Part shown: positions 1 to 8,408 of the stretch, in pieces
How the letters are laid out: every line of letters begins with the position of its first letter
Numbering within the stretch: the first letter of the stretch is position 1
NCBI RefSeq assembly: GCF_027622945.1
Contig: NZ_JAPZVQ010000008.1
Span: 54,291-118,290, forward strand
DNA length: 64,000 bases
DNA from: Glycomyces lechevalierae
GTDB lineage: Bacteria > Actinomycetota > Actinomycetes > Mycobacteriales > Micromonosporaceae
Direction: 5' to 3'
Program-made: the position numbers and the translations under genes
Notes under the pieces: model-generated
Database searches by the model: none
What the model was told of the DNA's origin: nothing
The model's input: only the letters and a program-made list of their open reading frames with translations

Positions 1-1
1 C

Positions 2-253
2 GAGTCGTTGCAGGCGAAGGGCGCGACGCCGTACGTGTCGGACCCGATGTACACGGCCGAGGAGCTCGAGGCGGAGGGCCTGCCCGCGCACCGCGGCGAG
101 GCCGTGACGGCCGCTGTCGTCCAGGCCGACCACGACGAGTACCGTACGCTGGCCCCTGCGGACCTTCCCGAGGTCACGGTGCTGCTCGACGGCCGCCGGA
201 TCACCGACCCCGCCGCCTGGGAGGGCCGCGAGCACATCGTGCTCGGCAGCTGA
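2..253 (+). CDS. UDP-glucose/GDP-mannose dehydrogenase family protein, C-terminal fragment
   Basis: Only the last 83 codons lie in the window; the gene begins upstream. The fragment (KGATPYVSDPMY, then VVQADHDEYRTLAP, then VTVLLDGRRITDP) matches the UDP-binding C-terminal domain of nucleotide-sugar 6-dehydrogenases, which oxidise a UDP-sugar to its uronic acid with two NAD+. By analogy with WecC/WbpA it would make a UDP-HexNAc uronate. That fits the 2-epimerase and WbpD-like acetyltransferase at 6.5-8.2 kb. The next gene starts 26 bp downstream on the same strand, so the two are probably co-transcribed. The family call is firm; the exact substrate cannot be read from this part. Confidence 0.82.
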   Translation, partial: ESLQAKGATPYVSDPMYTAEELEAEGLPAHRGEAVTAAVVQADHDEYRTLAPADLPEVTVLLDGRRITDPAAWEGREHIVLGS

Positions 254-279
254 TCCCCCGGAAGGCAGGAATCATCGAC

Positions 280-1788
280 ATGGAGTCCGCGCAAGGCCGC
301 GCCCGCGTGGTCATGGTGGTCCCCAACCGGATCGACGGGGACTCCCGCGTGCAGAAGGCGGCGGCCTCGATGGCCGCCGCCGGGTGGGAGACGCATCTCG
401 TCGGCGTGTCCGTGACCGGTGCGCAGGACCCGTACGTGCAGGACGGCGCCCACATCCACAAGATCCCGCTGCCGAAGATGGACCCGCCGCGGTCCCTGCG
501 GCGGCACCTGGCGGCCTGGCGGTACCCGTTCGCGTACTCGGACCTCGCGCTCGCCAAGAAGCGCGAACGGCACTTGAAGGCGGCGCGGCTCGAACTCGAC
601 GCGCTGCGCGGGGGGACCCGCGCCCGCGGCGGGATCCGGCTGCCGTTCGTCGTGCACCGGGCCGGCCGCAAACTCGAGCGGGCCTGGGTGGGCGGCCGCG
701 TCCGCCGGACCAAGGCCCGCGAGCAGTACTTGAAGCGCGAGGGGCGCCTGGAGCGCATCGAGCGCCGCTGGTGGGGCCTGCTCCTCGGCGACCGGGCCTG
801 GCGGCGGCTCGACGTCAACATGCAGCGGTTCGAGCTGGCGTTCCGGCCCGAGATCCTGCGGCTCGAACCGGACCTGCTCCACGCCCACGACGCCTATTCG
901 ATCGGCGTGTGCGTGCGCGCCGCCGAGCAGCTGCGCCGCTGGGGCAAGACCGTGAAGGTCGTGTACGACGCGCACGAGTTCGTGCCCGGGCACGAAGGGC
1001 TCGAACCGAACAAGCTCGAAGCGCAGTCGCGGTGGGAGCGGCAGTACCTGCCCGGCGCGGACGCCGTCGTCACCGTCTCGCACCCGCTCGCGAAGCTCCT
1101 CCAGGAGCGCCACGGCCTCGACCGCGAGCCGTCCGTGGTGTACAACGCGCCGCTCGCGCATCCCGCGCCCCGCCCTGACCCCGGTGACCTGCGCAGCGAC
1201 CTCGGCCTCGACGAGCACACGCCGCTCGCGGTCTACATCGGCTGGGCCTCCCCGGAACGCCAGCTCGAGGTCATGATCGAGGCCGCCCGGCTCGTGCCCG
1301 ACCTGCATCTCGCGTTCATGGTCAGCCGCCACGACACCAACCCGTACGTCAAGAAGCTCCAGGCCCTCGGCGAGGAGCACGGGATCGCCGACCGGCTCCA
1401 CTTCCGCGGCTACGTCGCTTACGAGGACCTGCCGCGGTTCATCTCGACCGCCGACATGGGCATCCACCCGATGCCGACCGGCTCGGTCAACCATGAGATC
1501 GCGCTGCCCAACAAGTTCTTCGAGTACTGCCACGCGCGGCTGCCCCTCATCGTCACCACCGTGAAGACCCTCTCCGCGGAGGTGCGGCGCCTCGGCAACG
1601 GCGAGGTCTTCACCTCCGGCGACCCCCGCAGCCTCGCCGCCGCGATGGAGCGGATCATCGCCGACGAGGACGGCTACCGCCGCGCCTACAAGGACCCGGC
1701 GCTGCTCGAGGAGTACTCGTGGGAGCACCAGGCCCGCGAGTACGTGCGCGTCTACGAGCGGCTCATCGGCCCCGCGCCCGCGGCGTGA
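280..1788 (+). CDS. Glycosyltransferase, family 4 type (paralogue A1)
   Basis: 502-residue GT-B fold glycosyltransferase. The N-terminal domain opens with RVVMVVPNRIDGDSRVQK (about residues 9-26). Around residues 197-270 come LLHAHD, VVYDAHEFVPG and VVTVSHPL, typical of the GT4 acceptor domain. The C-terminal nucleotide-sugar domain has LPNKFFEYCHARLPLIV near residue 410. A long basic segment (about residues 80-180) separates the first strand from the HAHD motif and is shared with the genes at 8409, 9935 and 15250, so these are paralogues. The ATG at 280 is used; a weak purine-rich stretch precedes it. No signal peptide or membrane segment is seen, so it should act at the cytoplasmic face. 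Donor and acceptor are unknown. Confidence 0.88.
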   Translation: MESAQGRARVVMVVPNRIDGDSRVQKAAASMAAAGWETHLVGVSVTGAQDPYVQDGAHIHKIPLPKMDPPRSLRRHLAAWRYPFAYSDLALAKKRERHLKAARLELDALRGGTRARGGIRLPFVVHRAGRKLERAWVGGRVRRTKAREQYLKREGRLERIERRWWGLLLGDRAWRRLDVNMQRFELAFRPEILRLEPDLLHAHDAYSIGVCVRAAEQLRRWGKTVKVVYDAHEFVPGHEGLEPNKLEAQSRWERQYLPGADAVVTVSHPLAKLLQERHGLDREPSVVYNAPLAHPAPRPDPGDLRSDLGLDEHTPLAVYIGWASPERQLEVMIEAARLVPDLHLAFMVSRHDTNPYVKKLQALGEEHGIADRLHFRGYVAYEDLPRFISTADMGIHPMPTGSVNHEIALPNKFFEYCHARLPLIVTTVKTLSAEVRRLGNGEVFTSGDPRSLAAAMERIIADEDGYRRAYKDPALLEEYSWEHQAREYVRVYERLIGPAPAA

Positions 1789-1807
1789 CCCCGACGAAGG
1801 AGAACCC

Positions 1808-2788
1808 ATGACCTGGCTGATCACCGGCGGCGCCGGATACATCGGCTCCCACGTGGTGCGCGAGATGACCGGCGCGGGCGAACGCGTCGTCGTCCTCGAC
1901 GACCTCTCCTCGGGCCGCGCCGCCCGCCTCCCGGCGGACGTGCCGCTCGTGCACGGCGACGTCCTCGACCGGGACCTCCTCGACCGCGTCATGCGCGAGC
2001 ACGGCGTCGCCGGGGTCGTCCACATCGCCGCCCGCAAGCAGGTCGGCGAGTCGGTCGAACGGCCCCTCGAGTACTACGGGGCGAACGTCGAGGGCCTGCG
2101 GGTCGTCCTCGCGGCCGCCGCGGCCGCCGGGGTCGGGCGCTTCCTGTTCTCCTCCTCCGCCGCGGTCTACGGCATGACGGACGTCGACCTCGTCACCGAG
2201 GACACGCCGTGCGCGCCGATGAGCCCGTACGGGGAGACGAAGCTCGCCGGGGAGTGGCTCGTGCAGGCCGCGGGCCGCGCGCACGGCATGGCCACGGCCT
2301 GCCTGCGCTACTTCAACGTCGCGGGCGCGGCCGTGCCCGAACTCGCCGACACCGGCGTGTTCAACCTGATCCCGATGGTCTTCGACCGCCTCACCACCGG
2401 CGAGGCGCCGGTGATCTTCGGCGACGACTACCCGACCCCGGACGGCACCTGCGAACGCGACTACGTGCACGTCGAGGACATCGCCTCCGCGCACCTCGCC
2501 GCCGCCCGCCGCCTCACCGCCGACGCCGAGACCCGCCTGGTCCTCAACGTCGGCCGCGGCGAGGGCGCCTCGGTCGCCGAGATGTGCGCGATCATCCTCG
2601 ACGTCACCGGCCGCGACGGCGTCGAGCCCGCGATCGCGCCGCGCCGCGCCGGCGACCCCGCCCGGGTCGTCGCCTCCGCCGAACTGGCCATGAAGGAACT
2701 CGGCTGGTCCGCCCGGTACGGCGTGCGCGAGATGGTCGAGTCCGCCTGGCAGGGCTGGTGCCTCCACCACCCCGAAGCCCGGCGCTAG
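1808..2788 (+). CDS. galE: UDP-glucose 4-epimerase (NAD-dependent epimerase/dehydratase)
   Basis: 326-residue extended SDR enzyme, slightly shorter than E. coli GalE. It has the NAD-binding glycine motif TGGAGYIGS at residues 6-14, the catalytic Ser region FSSSAAVYG near 117 and the YxxxK motif in SPYGETK near 141. Family enzymes interconvert UDP-glucose and UDP-galactose or their N-acetyl forms. A good Shine-Dalgarno sequence (GAAGGAGAA) precedes the ATG. It lies 19 bp after the upstream glycosyltransferase and before a terminator, so it closes the short + strand operon. It probably supplies UDP-Gal or UDP-GalNAc to the neighbouring transferases; which of these is not resolved. Confidence 0.88.
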   Translation: MTWLITGGAGYIGSHVVREMTGAGERVVVLDDLSSGRAARLPADVPLVHGDVLDRDLLDRVMREHGVAGVVHIAARKQVGESVERPLEYYGANVEGLRVVLAAAAAAGVGRFLFSSSAAVYGMTDVDLVTEDTPCAPMSPYGETKLAGEWLVQAAGRAHGMATACLRYFNVAGAAVPELADTGVFNLIPMVFDRLTTGEAPVIFGDDYPTPDGTCERDYVHVEDIASAHLAAARRLTADAETRLVLNVGRGEGASVAEMCAIILDVTGRDGVEPAIAPRRAGDPARVVASAELAMKELGWSARYGVREMVESAWQGWCLHHPEARR

Positions 2789-2797
2789 ACGCACGGA

Positions 2798-2827
2798 AAA
2801 GCCCCCGGCCGGACGGCCGGGGGCTTT
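2798..2827. terminator. Bidirectional intrinsic terminator
   Basis: A 14-bp perfect stem (AAAGCCCCCGGCCG with its complement) and a 2-nt loop lie between the convergent galE and minus-strand glycosyltransferase genes. A-rich and T-rich flanks on the two sides allow it to work in both directions. Confidence 0.8.
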
Positions 2828-2839
2828 CCTCATGCCGTC

Positions 2840-4960
2840 TTACCGGTCGCCGAGGAACAGCTCGTCGAAGTCGCCGCTCACCACCGACCAGTCCCATGTG
2901 GACAGCGCGTATTCGGAGGCGAGCTTGGACGCGTCGGCCCAGGAGCCCTCGGTCGTGTTGACCTCCAGGACCCGGTGGGCGGCCTCGGCGGGCGTGTCCA
3001 CGACCCACCCGTCCGGGTAGAGCGTCCGGGCGCTGTTCGCCTTGCCCGCGTAGAACGGCCAGTCGCGCACCACCGGCACCGCGCCGCTCGCCGCGCCCTC
3101 CATGACGCCCACGTGCGAGCCCTCGCGCACCGAGGAGCTGATGACGAACCCGATGTCCGTGAGCTTGCCCGCCACGTCGTCCGTCGGGCCCAGCCGCAGC
3201 ACCTGACCGGACGCGACGAGCGGCTTGAGCACCCGCTCCATCCGGTTGCGGTACTTGCGGGTCGCCTGGCTCGTGCCCGGGTCCATGTCCCCGCCCACCA
3301 GCAGCAGCCGGTACCGCTCGTCCTCGGCGCGCAGCAGCCGCAGCAGGTCCACCGCCCAGATCGGGTCCTTCGCGACCTGGCTGACCCCGACGAGCCCGAT
3401 GTTGAACCGGGCGTCCGGGGCCTTCTCGCGGGCGAACCCGGCGAGCTCCATCGCGTTGTGCAGCATCGGCATCCGCGGCGCCTGCGGGCCGCGGAGCTGC
3501 GGCGCGAGCGACGTCGCCAGGTCCCGCACGTGGTCGGCGACGAACACCAGGTCGTCGATGCGCGAGAAGTCCACGAGCTGCGTCCAGCGGGTGAACACCT
3601 CGTAGGAGTGCAGGCGCACGATCACGCGGGTGTCGCCCGGGTCGATCGTGGTGAGCATCGCCGCCGGGCCCACGCACCAGTCCAGGAACAGCGTGTCCGC
3701 CCAGTCCAGGTGCGGGCGCAGCAGGTCCTCGACGAGCGCGGCGTACTCGGGGTCGCCGCCCATGCGCGTCGCCAGGACCCGCCAGTCGGTGCCGAGGATC
3801 CGCTTGAGCGACGGCTGGGTCGTGAAGTCCAGGTACCGGACCTCGACGTCCGGGTGCTCCCGGTACCGGTCGAGCAGGTGGCGCAGGAAGTTGTCGTTCG
3901 CGCTCGTCGCGATGAGCAGCCGCAGCGGCCCGTCCGTCGGCGGCTCGGCGGGGGGCCGCTCGCGCCCGCGCGGCGCCATGATCGCCTGCAGCGCCTTCGA
4001 CGCGTGGAACGGCTTCACGAACCGCTCCGGGTTGTCCGCGAGCGGCGAGGTGAGCTGGTCGATGTGGGTCACGCGGTGGAAGCCGAGGACGAGCGCGCGC
4101 CGCAGCGTCATCGCCGCGTCCTGGTACTCGCCGGCCGCGAACTTCGCGTCGGCCTGCACGAGCAGCGCCTTCACGGCCTGGTTCACGTGCTTGGACACGA
4201 CGCCCCGGCCGAACTCCATCGAGGCCGCGTCGTCGAGCAGCCGGGCCTTGACCGCCGGGTCCTTGACCTTCGACGCCGTCAGCGCGAGCGCGTACGCCGC
4301 GCCGCTGTGCTTGTCCGCCCACTTCATCGCCTCGGCCACACGGCGGCCGGTGGCGACGCGGAGGCCCTGCGGCACACCGGGGGCGCGCAGCGGCAGCCGC
4401 CACAGCTTCGCGACGACGTTCCGCCGCATGAGCTTCCGGGTGGTGAGCGCGCGGCCCGTCGCGTCCGGCAGGCGCTTGAGGGCCCGCCCGAAGTCGCGGG
4501 CGACCAACGACGCCGGCGGCCGGAACGCCTTCGGCGCGGGCGCGCCCTGCTCGGCGAGCTCGCGCACGGCGTTGAGCGCCGGCGCGACCCCGTACACGGC
4601 CTTCGCGGTGCGGTTGCGCTGCGCGAGTTCCCAGACGGTGTACACCGAGCCCTCTTCGAGCGCGACGATCACATGCGCCTTCGCGGCGTGCTCGCGCAGC
4701 CACGCGTCCTTGCGGGAGCGCAGCCAGACGCGCTCGCCGAACGGGAGGTTCGCGGCGCGGCGCAGGTTGGCGCGGGGGAGGCGGTGCTTGTCGGCGAAGT
4801 CGATCCCGTCGAGCTGCCCGGCGTACCACTGCGCGGGCACGGAGGCGGCGTACGAGACGCGGGCGCCCTCGGCCCCGAGCTTGCGCACGGCCTCGCGGAG
4901 CATGGGGACGGCGACGGTGTTGCCGCTGATGAGGAGTACGTCGATCACTGGGCTCTTCAC
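2840..4960 (-). CDS. Large glycosyltransferase with extra N-terminal region
   Basis: 706 residues, much longer than a standard GT4 enzyme. The first about 150 residues look like a nucleotide-binding half domain (IDVLLISGNTVAVPML). Residues about 150-330 form a basic, helix-rich region with a TPR-like stretch (LVQADAKFAAGEYQDAAMTL). A complete GT-B-like unit follows (LRLLIATSANDNFLRHLL; then VIVRLHSYEVF, FNIGLVGVSQVAKDP and VREGSHVGVMEGAASGAVPVV). The last motif matches the donor-site E-x7-E region of family 4 enzymes. The GTG start overlaps the upstream stop codon by 4 bp (GTGA), so translation is probably coupled to the 4957-6366 gene. Donor, acceptor and the role of the middle domain are unknown. 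Confidence 0.78.
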   Translation of the reverse strand: MKSPVIDVLLISGNTVAVPMLREAVRKLGAEGARVSYAASVPAQWYAGQLDGIDFADKHRLPRANLRRAANLPFGERVWLRSRKDAWLREHAAKAHVIVALEEGSVYTVWELAQRNRTAKAVYGVAPALNAVRELAEQGAPAPKAFRPPASLVARDFGRALKRLPDATGRALTTRKLMRRNVVAKLWRLPLRAPGVPQGLRVATGRRVAEAMKWADKHSGAAYALALTASKVKDPAVKARLLDDAASMEFGRGVVSKHVNQAVKALLVQADAKFAAGEYQDAAMTLRRALVLGFHRVTHIDQLTSPLADNPERFVKPFHASKALQAIMAPRGRERPPAEPPTDGPLRLLIATSANDNFLRHLLDRYREHPDVEVRYLDFTTQPSLKRILGTDWRVLATRMGGDPEYAALVEDLLRPHLDWADTLFLDWCVGPAAMLTTIDPGDTRVIVRLHSYEVFTRWTQLVDFSRIDDLVFVADHVRDLATSLAPQLRGPQAPRMPMLHNAMELAGFAREKAPDARFNIGLVGVSQVAKDPIWAVDLLRLLRAEDERYRLLLVGGDMDPGTSQATRKYRNRMERVLKPLVASGQVLRLGPTDDVAGKLTDIGFVISSSVREGSHVGVMEGAASGAVPVVRDWPFYAGKANSARTLYPDGWVVDTPAEAAHRVLEVNTTEGSWADASKLASEYALSTWDWSVVSGDFDELFLGDR

Positions 4961-6366
4961 TGTGCGCGGCCCTTCTGCACCTGGAACTCGTTGACGAGGT
5001 CCTTCACGGCCTCGGCCATGATGATCTCGCGGGTGAACCGGTCGGCGTGCGCCATGGCCTCGGCGTGCTGCTCGTCCGTGGAGTCGACCGCGAGGTGGGC
5101 GGCCTCGACGAACGCCTCCGTCATCGCCTCGCGGTCGATGCCGCGCGCGCCCGTCCACAGCGGGTGGCCCTTGAGGACGTTCGAGGCGTCGTGGTCGATG
5201 ACGTGCGCCGAGACGATCGGCAGGCCCGTCGCCATGTACTCGTACACCTTCCCGGAGGTCACGTAGTGCCCGCCGATGAGGATGAGCACCATGGCGTCCC
5301 AGCGGGCGTACGTCGCGGCGACCTCGGCCTTGGCGACCGGGCCCCCGTAGCTCACGCCGTCCGGCTCGGCCTCCTGCAGCAGCACCGCGTGCGGGTTCGT
5401 GCCGCGGTGGGCGCCGCCGCCGATGTGGCCGCGCACCTCGAAGCGGGCGTTGGCGAGCAGCGGCTCGCGCTTGCGGGCCGCCCGCCACGCGTCGAGCACG
5501 ACCTTGAGGTGCTCGGTCGAGAAGTTGACGGTGCCGAGGTAGCCGAAGACGAGGCCCTGCCCGGGGTCCGGGCGGTGGGCCCGGCCGGGGGCGCTGTCGG
5601 CGTCGTAGCCGTTGCGCACCACGTGGACCCGGTCGGCGTACTCGGGGTAGCGCTCGCGGTAGTGCTCGGCGATCGGGTCGTTCACGACCCACAGGGAGAC
5701 GGCGGAGCCGAGGATGCGCTCCTCCCACCGGCCTTCCTCGGTGTCGCGGCCGAAGGCCTCGCGGCCGTCGACGACGTCGATCGACCAGCCGTCGCGGAAG
5801 TCGACCGCGTACGGGACCCCCGCCTCCTCCCACAGCTTCCAGGCCGCGGCGAGGTTCACGTAGGGCACGCAGCTGGCGAGCAGCAGGTCCGCCGGGTGCT
5901 CGCCGTGGAGGCGCGTCACGGCGTCTTCGATCGGGCCGCGCCAGTCGCCGAAGGTCGCCTCGGGGAACGCGGCGCGCTGGCGCTCGCGCAGGGCCTTGAC
6001 CCAGCGGGTCGGGGCGATGGCCCGCTCCTCGTCGAAGCGGCGGATGTCCGTCTCGAGGTCCTCGCGGCGCAGCGGCAGCTTCACGACCTGGACGCGCGGG
6101 TCGACCTGCTCGGAGAGCGAGTGGTCGACGCCGGAGTCGAGCTCCCAGGACTCGTCCGCGATGGTCACGACCGTGACGTCCCAGCCTTGGGCGGTGAACT
6201 GGTTCGCGGTCTCGCGCATGCGGTACGCGCAGCTCTTCGCGGCCGGTGGGAAGCCGATCGCGAGGTAGATCAGGTGGGGGCGCTGACCGCCGCGCCCTGG
6301 ACCGGCGACATTGTCGGTGGAGGCGCTGCCGGAGCGAGGGGCCCCGGAGCTTGAGAACGCTGACAT
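4957..6366 (-). CDS. Glycosyltransferase, family 4 type (paralogue B1)
   Basis: About 469 residues. The N-terminal domain contains HLIYLAIGFPPAAKSCAYRM and GWDVTVVTI; the C-terminal donor domain contains TSGKVYEYMATGLPIVSAH. It resembles the gene at 13159 throughout (both have a YLAxxFPP opening, a VDFRDGW/VDYRDSW motif and SGKxxEYMATGxPIVS), so the two are paralogues. The ATG at 6366 is chosen; no Shine-Dalgarno sequence is seen, but a TAACGT box lies 8 nt upstream, which would suit a leaderless start. GTG and TTG codons at 6384 and 6393 are alternatives. It follows a strong terminator behind wecB, so it should have its own promoter. Confidence 0.83.
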   Translation of the reverse strand: MSAFSSSGAPRSGSASTDNVAGPGRGGQRPHLIYLAIGFPPAAKSCAYRMRETANQFTAQGWDVTVVTIADESWELDSGVDHSLSEQVDPRVQVVKLPLRREDLETDIRRFDEERAIAPTRWVKALRERQRAAFPEATFGDWRGPIEDAVTRLHGEHPADLLLASCVPYVNLAAAWKLWEEAGVPYAVDFRDGWSIDVVDGREAFGRDTEEGRWEERILGSAVSLWVVNDPIAEHYRERYPEYADRVHVVRNGYDADSAPGRAHRPDPGQGLVFGYLGTVNFSTEHLKVVLDAWRAARKREPLLANARFEVRGHIGGGAHRGTNPHAVLLQEAEPDGVSYGGPVAKAEVAATYARWDAMVLILIGGHYVTSGKVYEYMATGLPIVSAHVIDHDASNVLKGHPLWTGARGIDREAMTEAFVEAAHLAVDSTDEQHAEAMAHADRFTREIIMAEAVKDLVNEFQVQKGRAQ

Positions 6367-6430
6367 GATAGTGGACGTTAGCACGGAGCTCAAGGGCCCT
6401 GAGCTGTCCGGATCAGGTATGTGGGGTGAA

Positions 6431-6482
6431 CGGTGAGGGCGCCGGCGGCCGGGTGTTCACCCTGTCGCCGGCGCCCTCACCG
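6431..6482 (-). terminator. Terminator after the 2-epimerase gene
   Basis: A 17-bp perfect stem (6431-6447 with 6466-6482) encloses a second small hairpin (GGGTG-TT-CACCC). It sits directly after the stop codon of the 6487-7572 gene and separates it from the next minus-strand glycosyltransferase. Confidence 0.75.
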
Positions 6483-6486
6483 CGCG

Positions 6487-7572
6487 TCACTTCAAGTGGT
6501 CTTCGAGGACCTTCACGACGGCGGCGCCGGCGCGGCCGTCGCCGTACGGGGCGTCCAGCGTCTCGGCGGGCGCGGGACGGGTCGCGGTCGCGTGCCACTC
6601 CTCGACACTGAGCCGGTCCGGGCGCGGGACCAGGACGTTCCAGCCCGCTTCGAGCGTCTCGACCCATTCGGTCTCGGTGCGCAGCGTGGTGCAGGCGCGG
6701 CCGAGGAGGTACGCCTCCTTCTGGAGGCCGCCGGAGTCGGTGACGACGCCCGAGGACGCGAGGACGGCCGCCACGAGCTGGCGGTACGGCAGCGGCTTGC
6801 CCGCGTGCAGGTTCCCCTGGGTGAGCTTGAGCCCGTACTGCTCGGCCTTCGCCTGCAGCCGCGGGTGCGCCAGGAGCGCCACCGGGATCGGCAGGCCCGC
6901 AAGGGATTCGACGAGCGCGGCGAGCAGCTCGGGGTCGTCGGTGTTCTCGGCCCGGTGCAGCGTCGAGACGAGGAACGGCCGCTCGGGGTCGATCCCGGCG
7001 GGCAGTTCGGGGCGCTCGCCCGCGGCCAGCACGGCGTCGCGGGTGTGGAAGCACACGTCGACCATGACGTCGCCGACGTTCACGGCCCGGTCGCCCAGGC
7101 CCTCGTTGGTGAGGTGCCGCACGGCCTCGTCGGTGGGCGCGAGCAGCAGGTCCGCGCAGTGGTCGGTGAGGACCCGGTTGTGCTCCTCGGGCATGCGCCG
7201 GTTGAACGAGCGGAGCCCGGCCTCGAGGTGCGCGACCTTCAGGTGCTGCTTGACGGCCGAGAGCGCGCCCGCGATCGTGGAGTTCGTGTCGCCGTAGACG
7301 AGCACCCAGTCGGGCTGCTCGGCGTCGAGGATCGGGTCGATCGCGGCGAGCATCGCGCCGGTCTGGGCGCCGTGGCTGCCCGAGCCGATGCCGAGGTGGA
7401 AGTCCGGTTCGGGGATGCCGAACTCGGTGAAGAACACGTCCGAGAGCTCGGGGTCGTAGTGCTGCCCGGTGTGGATGACCACGTGCTGGTGCTCGGTGCC
7501 CGCGAAGGCCTTCGCGACCGCGCCGAGCTTCACGAGCTGGGGGCGGGCCCCGACGATGCTGACGACCTTCAC
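6487..7572 (-). CDS. wecB: Non-hydrolysing UDP-HexNAc 2-epimerase (WecB/WbpI type)
   Basis: 361 residues, normal family length. Signature motifs are VVSIVGARPQLVKLGAV at the start, HTGQHYD, LGIGSGSHGAQTG, VYGDTNSTIAGALSA, LEAGLRSFNRRMPEEHNR and VTDSGGLQKEA. The enzyme inverts C2 of a UDP-HexNAc through a 2-acetamidoglucal intermediate, giving UDP-ManNAc-type sugars. As I recall the families, the GIGSGSHG and EAGLRSFNRRMPEE segments fit WbpI-like enzymes acting on UDP-GlcNAc(3NAc)A better than classic WecB; this is inference. The GTG start overlaps the stop of the acetyltransferase gene by 4 bp, so the two are coupled. Confidence 0.9.
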   Translation of the reverse strand: MKVVSIVGARPQLVKLGAVAKAFAGTEHQHVVIHTGQHYDPELSDVFFTEFGIPEPDFHLGIGSGSHGAQTGAMLAAIDPILDAEQPDWVLVYGDTNSTIAGALSAVKQHLKVAHLEAGLRSFNRRMPEEHNRVLTDHCADLLLAPTDEAVRHLTNEGLGDRAVNVGDVMVDVCFHTRDAVLAAGERPELPAGIDPERPFLVSTLHRAENTDDPELLAALVESLAGLPIPVALLAHPRLQAKAEQYGLKLTQGNLHAGKPLPYRQLVAAVLASSGVVTDSGGLQKEAYLLGRACTTLRTETEWVETLEAGWNVLVPRPDRLSVEEWHATATRPAPAETLDAPYGDGRAGAAVVKVLEDHLK

Positions 7573-8180
7573 TGCTGCTCCTTGCTCTCTTCGATGGGGG
7601 AGAGGACGCCGTCCTGCTCCGCGTACCGCTCCCCAGTCTGCGGGCAGCGCCATTGGCCCTCGCCGTCGGCCTCGAGCCGTTCGCCCGCGCGCCCGACCCA
7701 GCCGGCGAAGCGGGCGGGGACGCCCATGACGAGCGCGTAGTCCGGCACGTCCTTCGTCACGACGGCACCGGCGGCGACCATGGCCCAGCGGCCGATGCGG
7801 ATCGGGGCGACGCAGACGGCGCGCGCGCCGATCGAGGCGCCCTCGGCGACGTCGACGCCCACGGCCTCCCAGTCGTGGGCGCGCTTGGCCTTCCCGTCGG
7901 GGGCGACCGCGCGCGGGTTGTGGTCGTTGGTGAACACGGCGGCCGGGCCGACGAACACGCCGTCGGCGAGGGTCGCGGGCTCGTACACCAGCGCGTAGTT
8001 CTGGATCTTGACGTTGTCGCCGATGCGCACCCCGGTGCCGATGTAGGCGCCGCGGCCGATCACGCAGTCGGTGCCGAGGCTGGCGTGCTCGCGGATCTGG
8101 GCGAGCTCCCAGATCGCGGAGCCGTCGCCGACCGCGGCGGTCTCGTGCACCTGAGCGGATTCCTGAACCCTGTAACGCAT
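7569..8180 (-). CDS. WbpD-like hexapeptide-repeat N-acetyltransferase
   Basis: 203 residues forming a left-handed beta-helix acetyltransferase: repeated [LIV]-G-x4 turns (VGDGSAIW, IGRGAYIGTGVRIGDNVKIQ, VFVGPAAVFTNDHNPR, IGRWAMVAAGAVVTKDVPDY). The GVPARFAGWVGRAGERLE segment followed by a WRCPQTGERY tail is typical of WbpD, which acetylates the 3-amino group of UDP-GlcNAc(3NH2)A with acetyl-CoA. It is the first gene of a two-gene minus-strand operon with the 2-epimerase and diverges from the glycosyltransferase at 8409. The matching oxidoreductase (WbpB) and aminotransferase (WbpE) are not in this window and could lie upstream of position 1. Confidence 0.8.
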   Translation of the reverse strand: MRYRVQESAQVHETAAVGDGSAIWELAQIREHASLGTDCVIGRGAYIGTGVRIGDNVKIQNYALVYEPATLADGVFVGPAAVFTNDHNPRAVAPDGKAKRAHDWEAVGVDVAEGASIGARAVCVAPIRIGRWAMVAAGAVVTKDVPDYALVMGVPARFAGWVGRAGERLEADGEGQWRCPQTGERYAEQDGVLSPIEESKEQQ

Positions 8181-8408
8181 TCGCTGCTTTCAATGGATTG
8201 GTGGCGTTCGCCGAGATCGGTCTTGACCGGGACGAGTATACGGACGGGGCGTTCGCCACGACCTCAGCGGAAGCAAGCGAACGTCATATTGCGCAGGTCA
8301 GTCGCGTTTTCGAACTGCGAGACAACGAAGGGTGAACGAATCCGTTTCGTACGATCTGTCGTTAGACCGGGGTAGGAGACCATCCCACCACGACCATTCG
8401 GAGGAACC

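Noticed and set aside
2975..5266. Very long open frame on the + strand opposite two glycosyltransferase genes
   Set aside because: Arg/Val/Ala/His-rich composition with no family motif; it is the antisense shadow typical of high-GC DNA, while both minus-strand genes have clear motifs.
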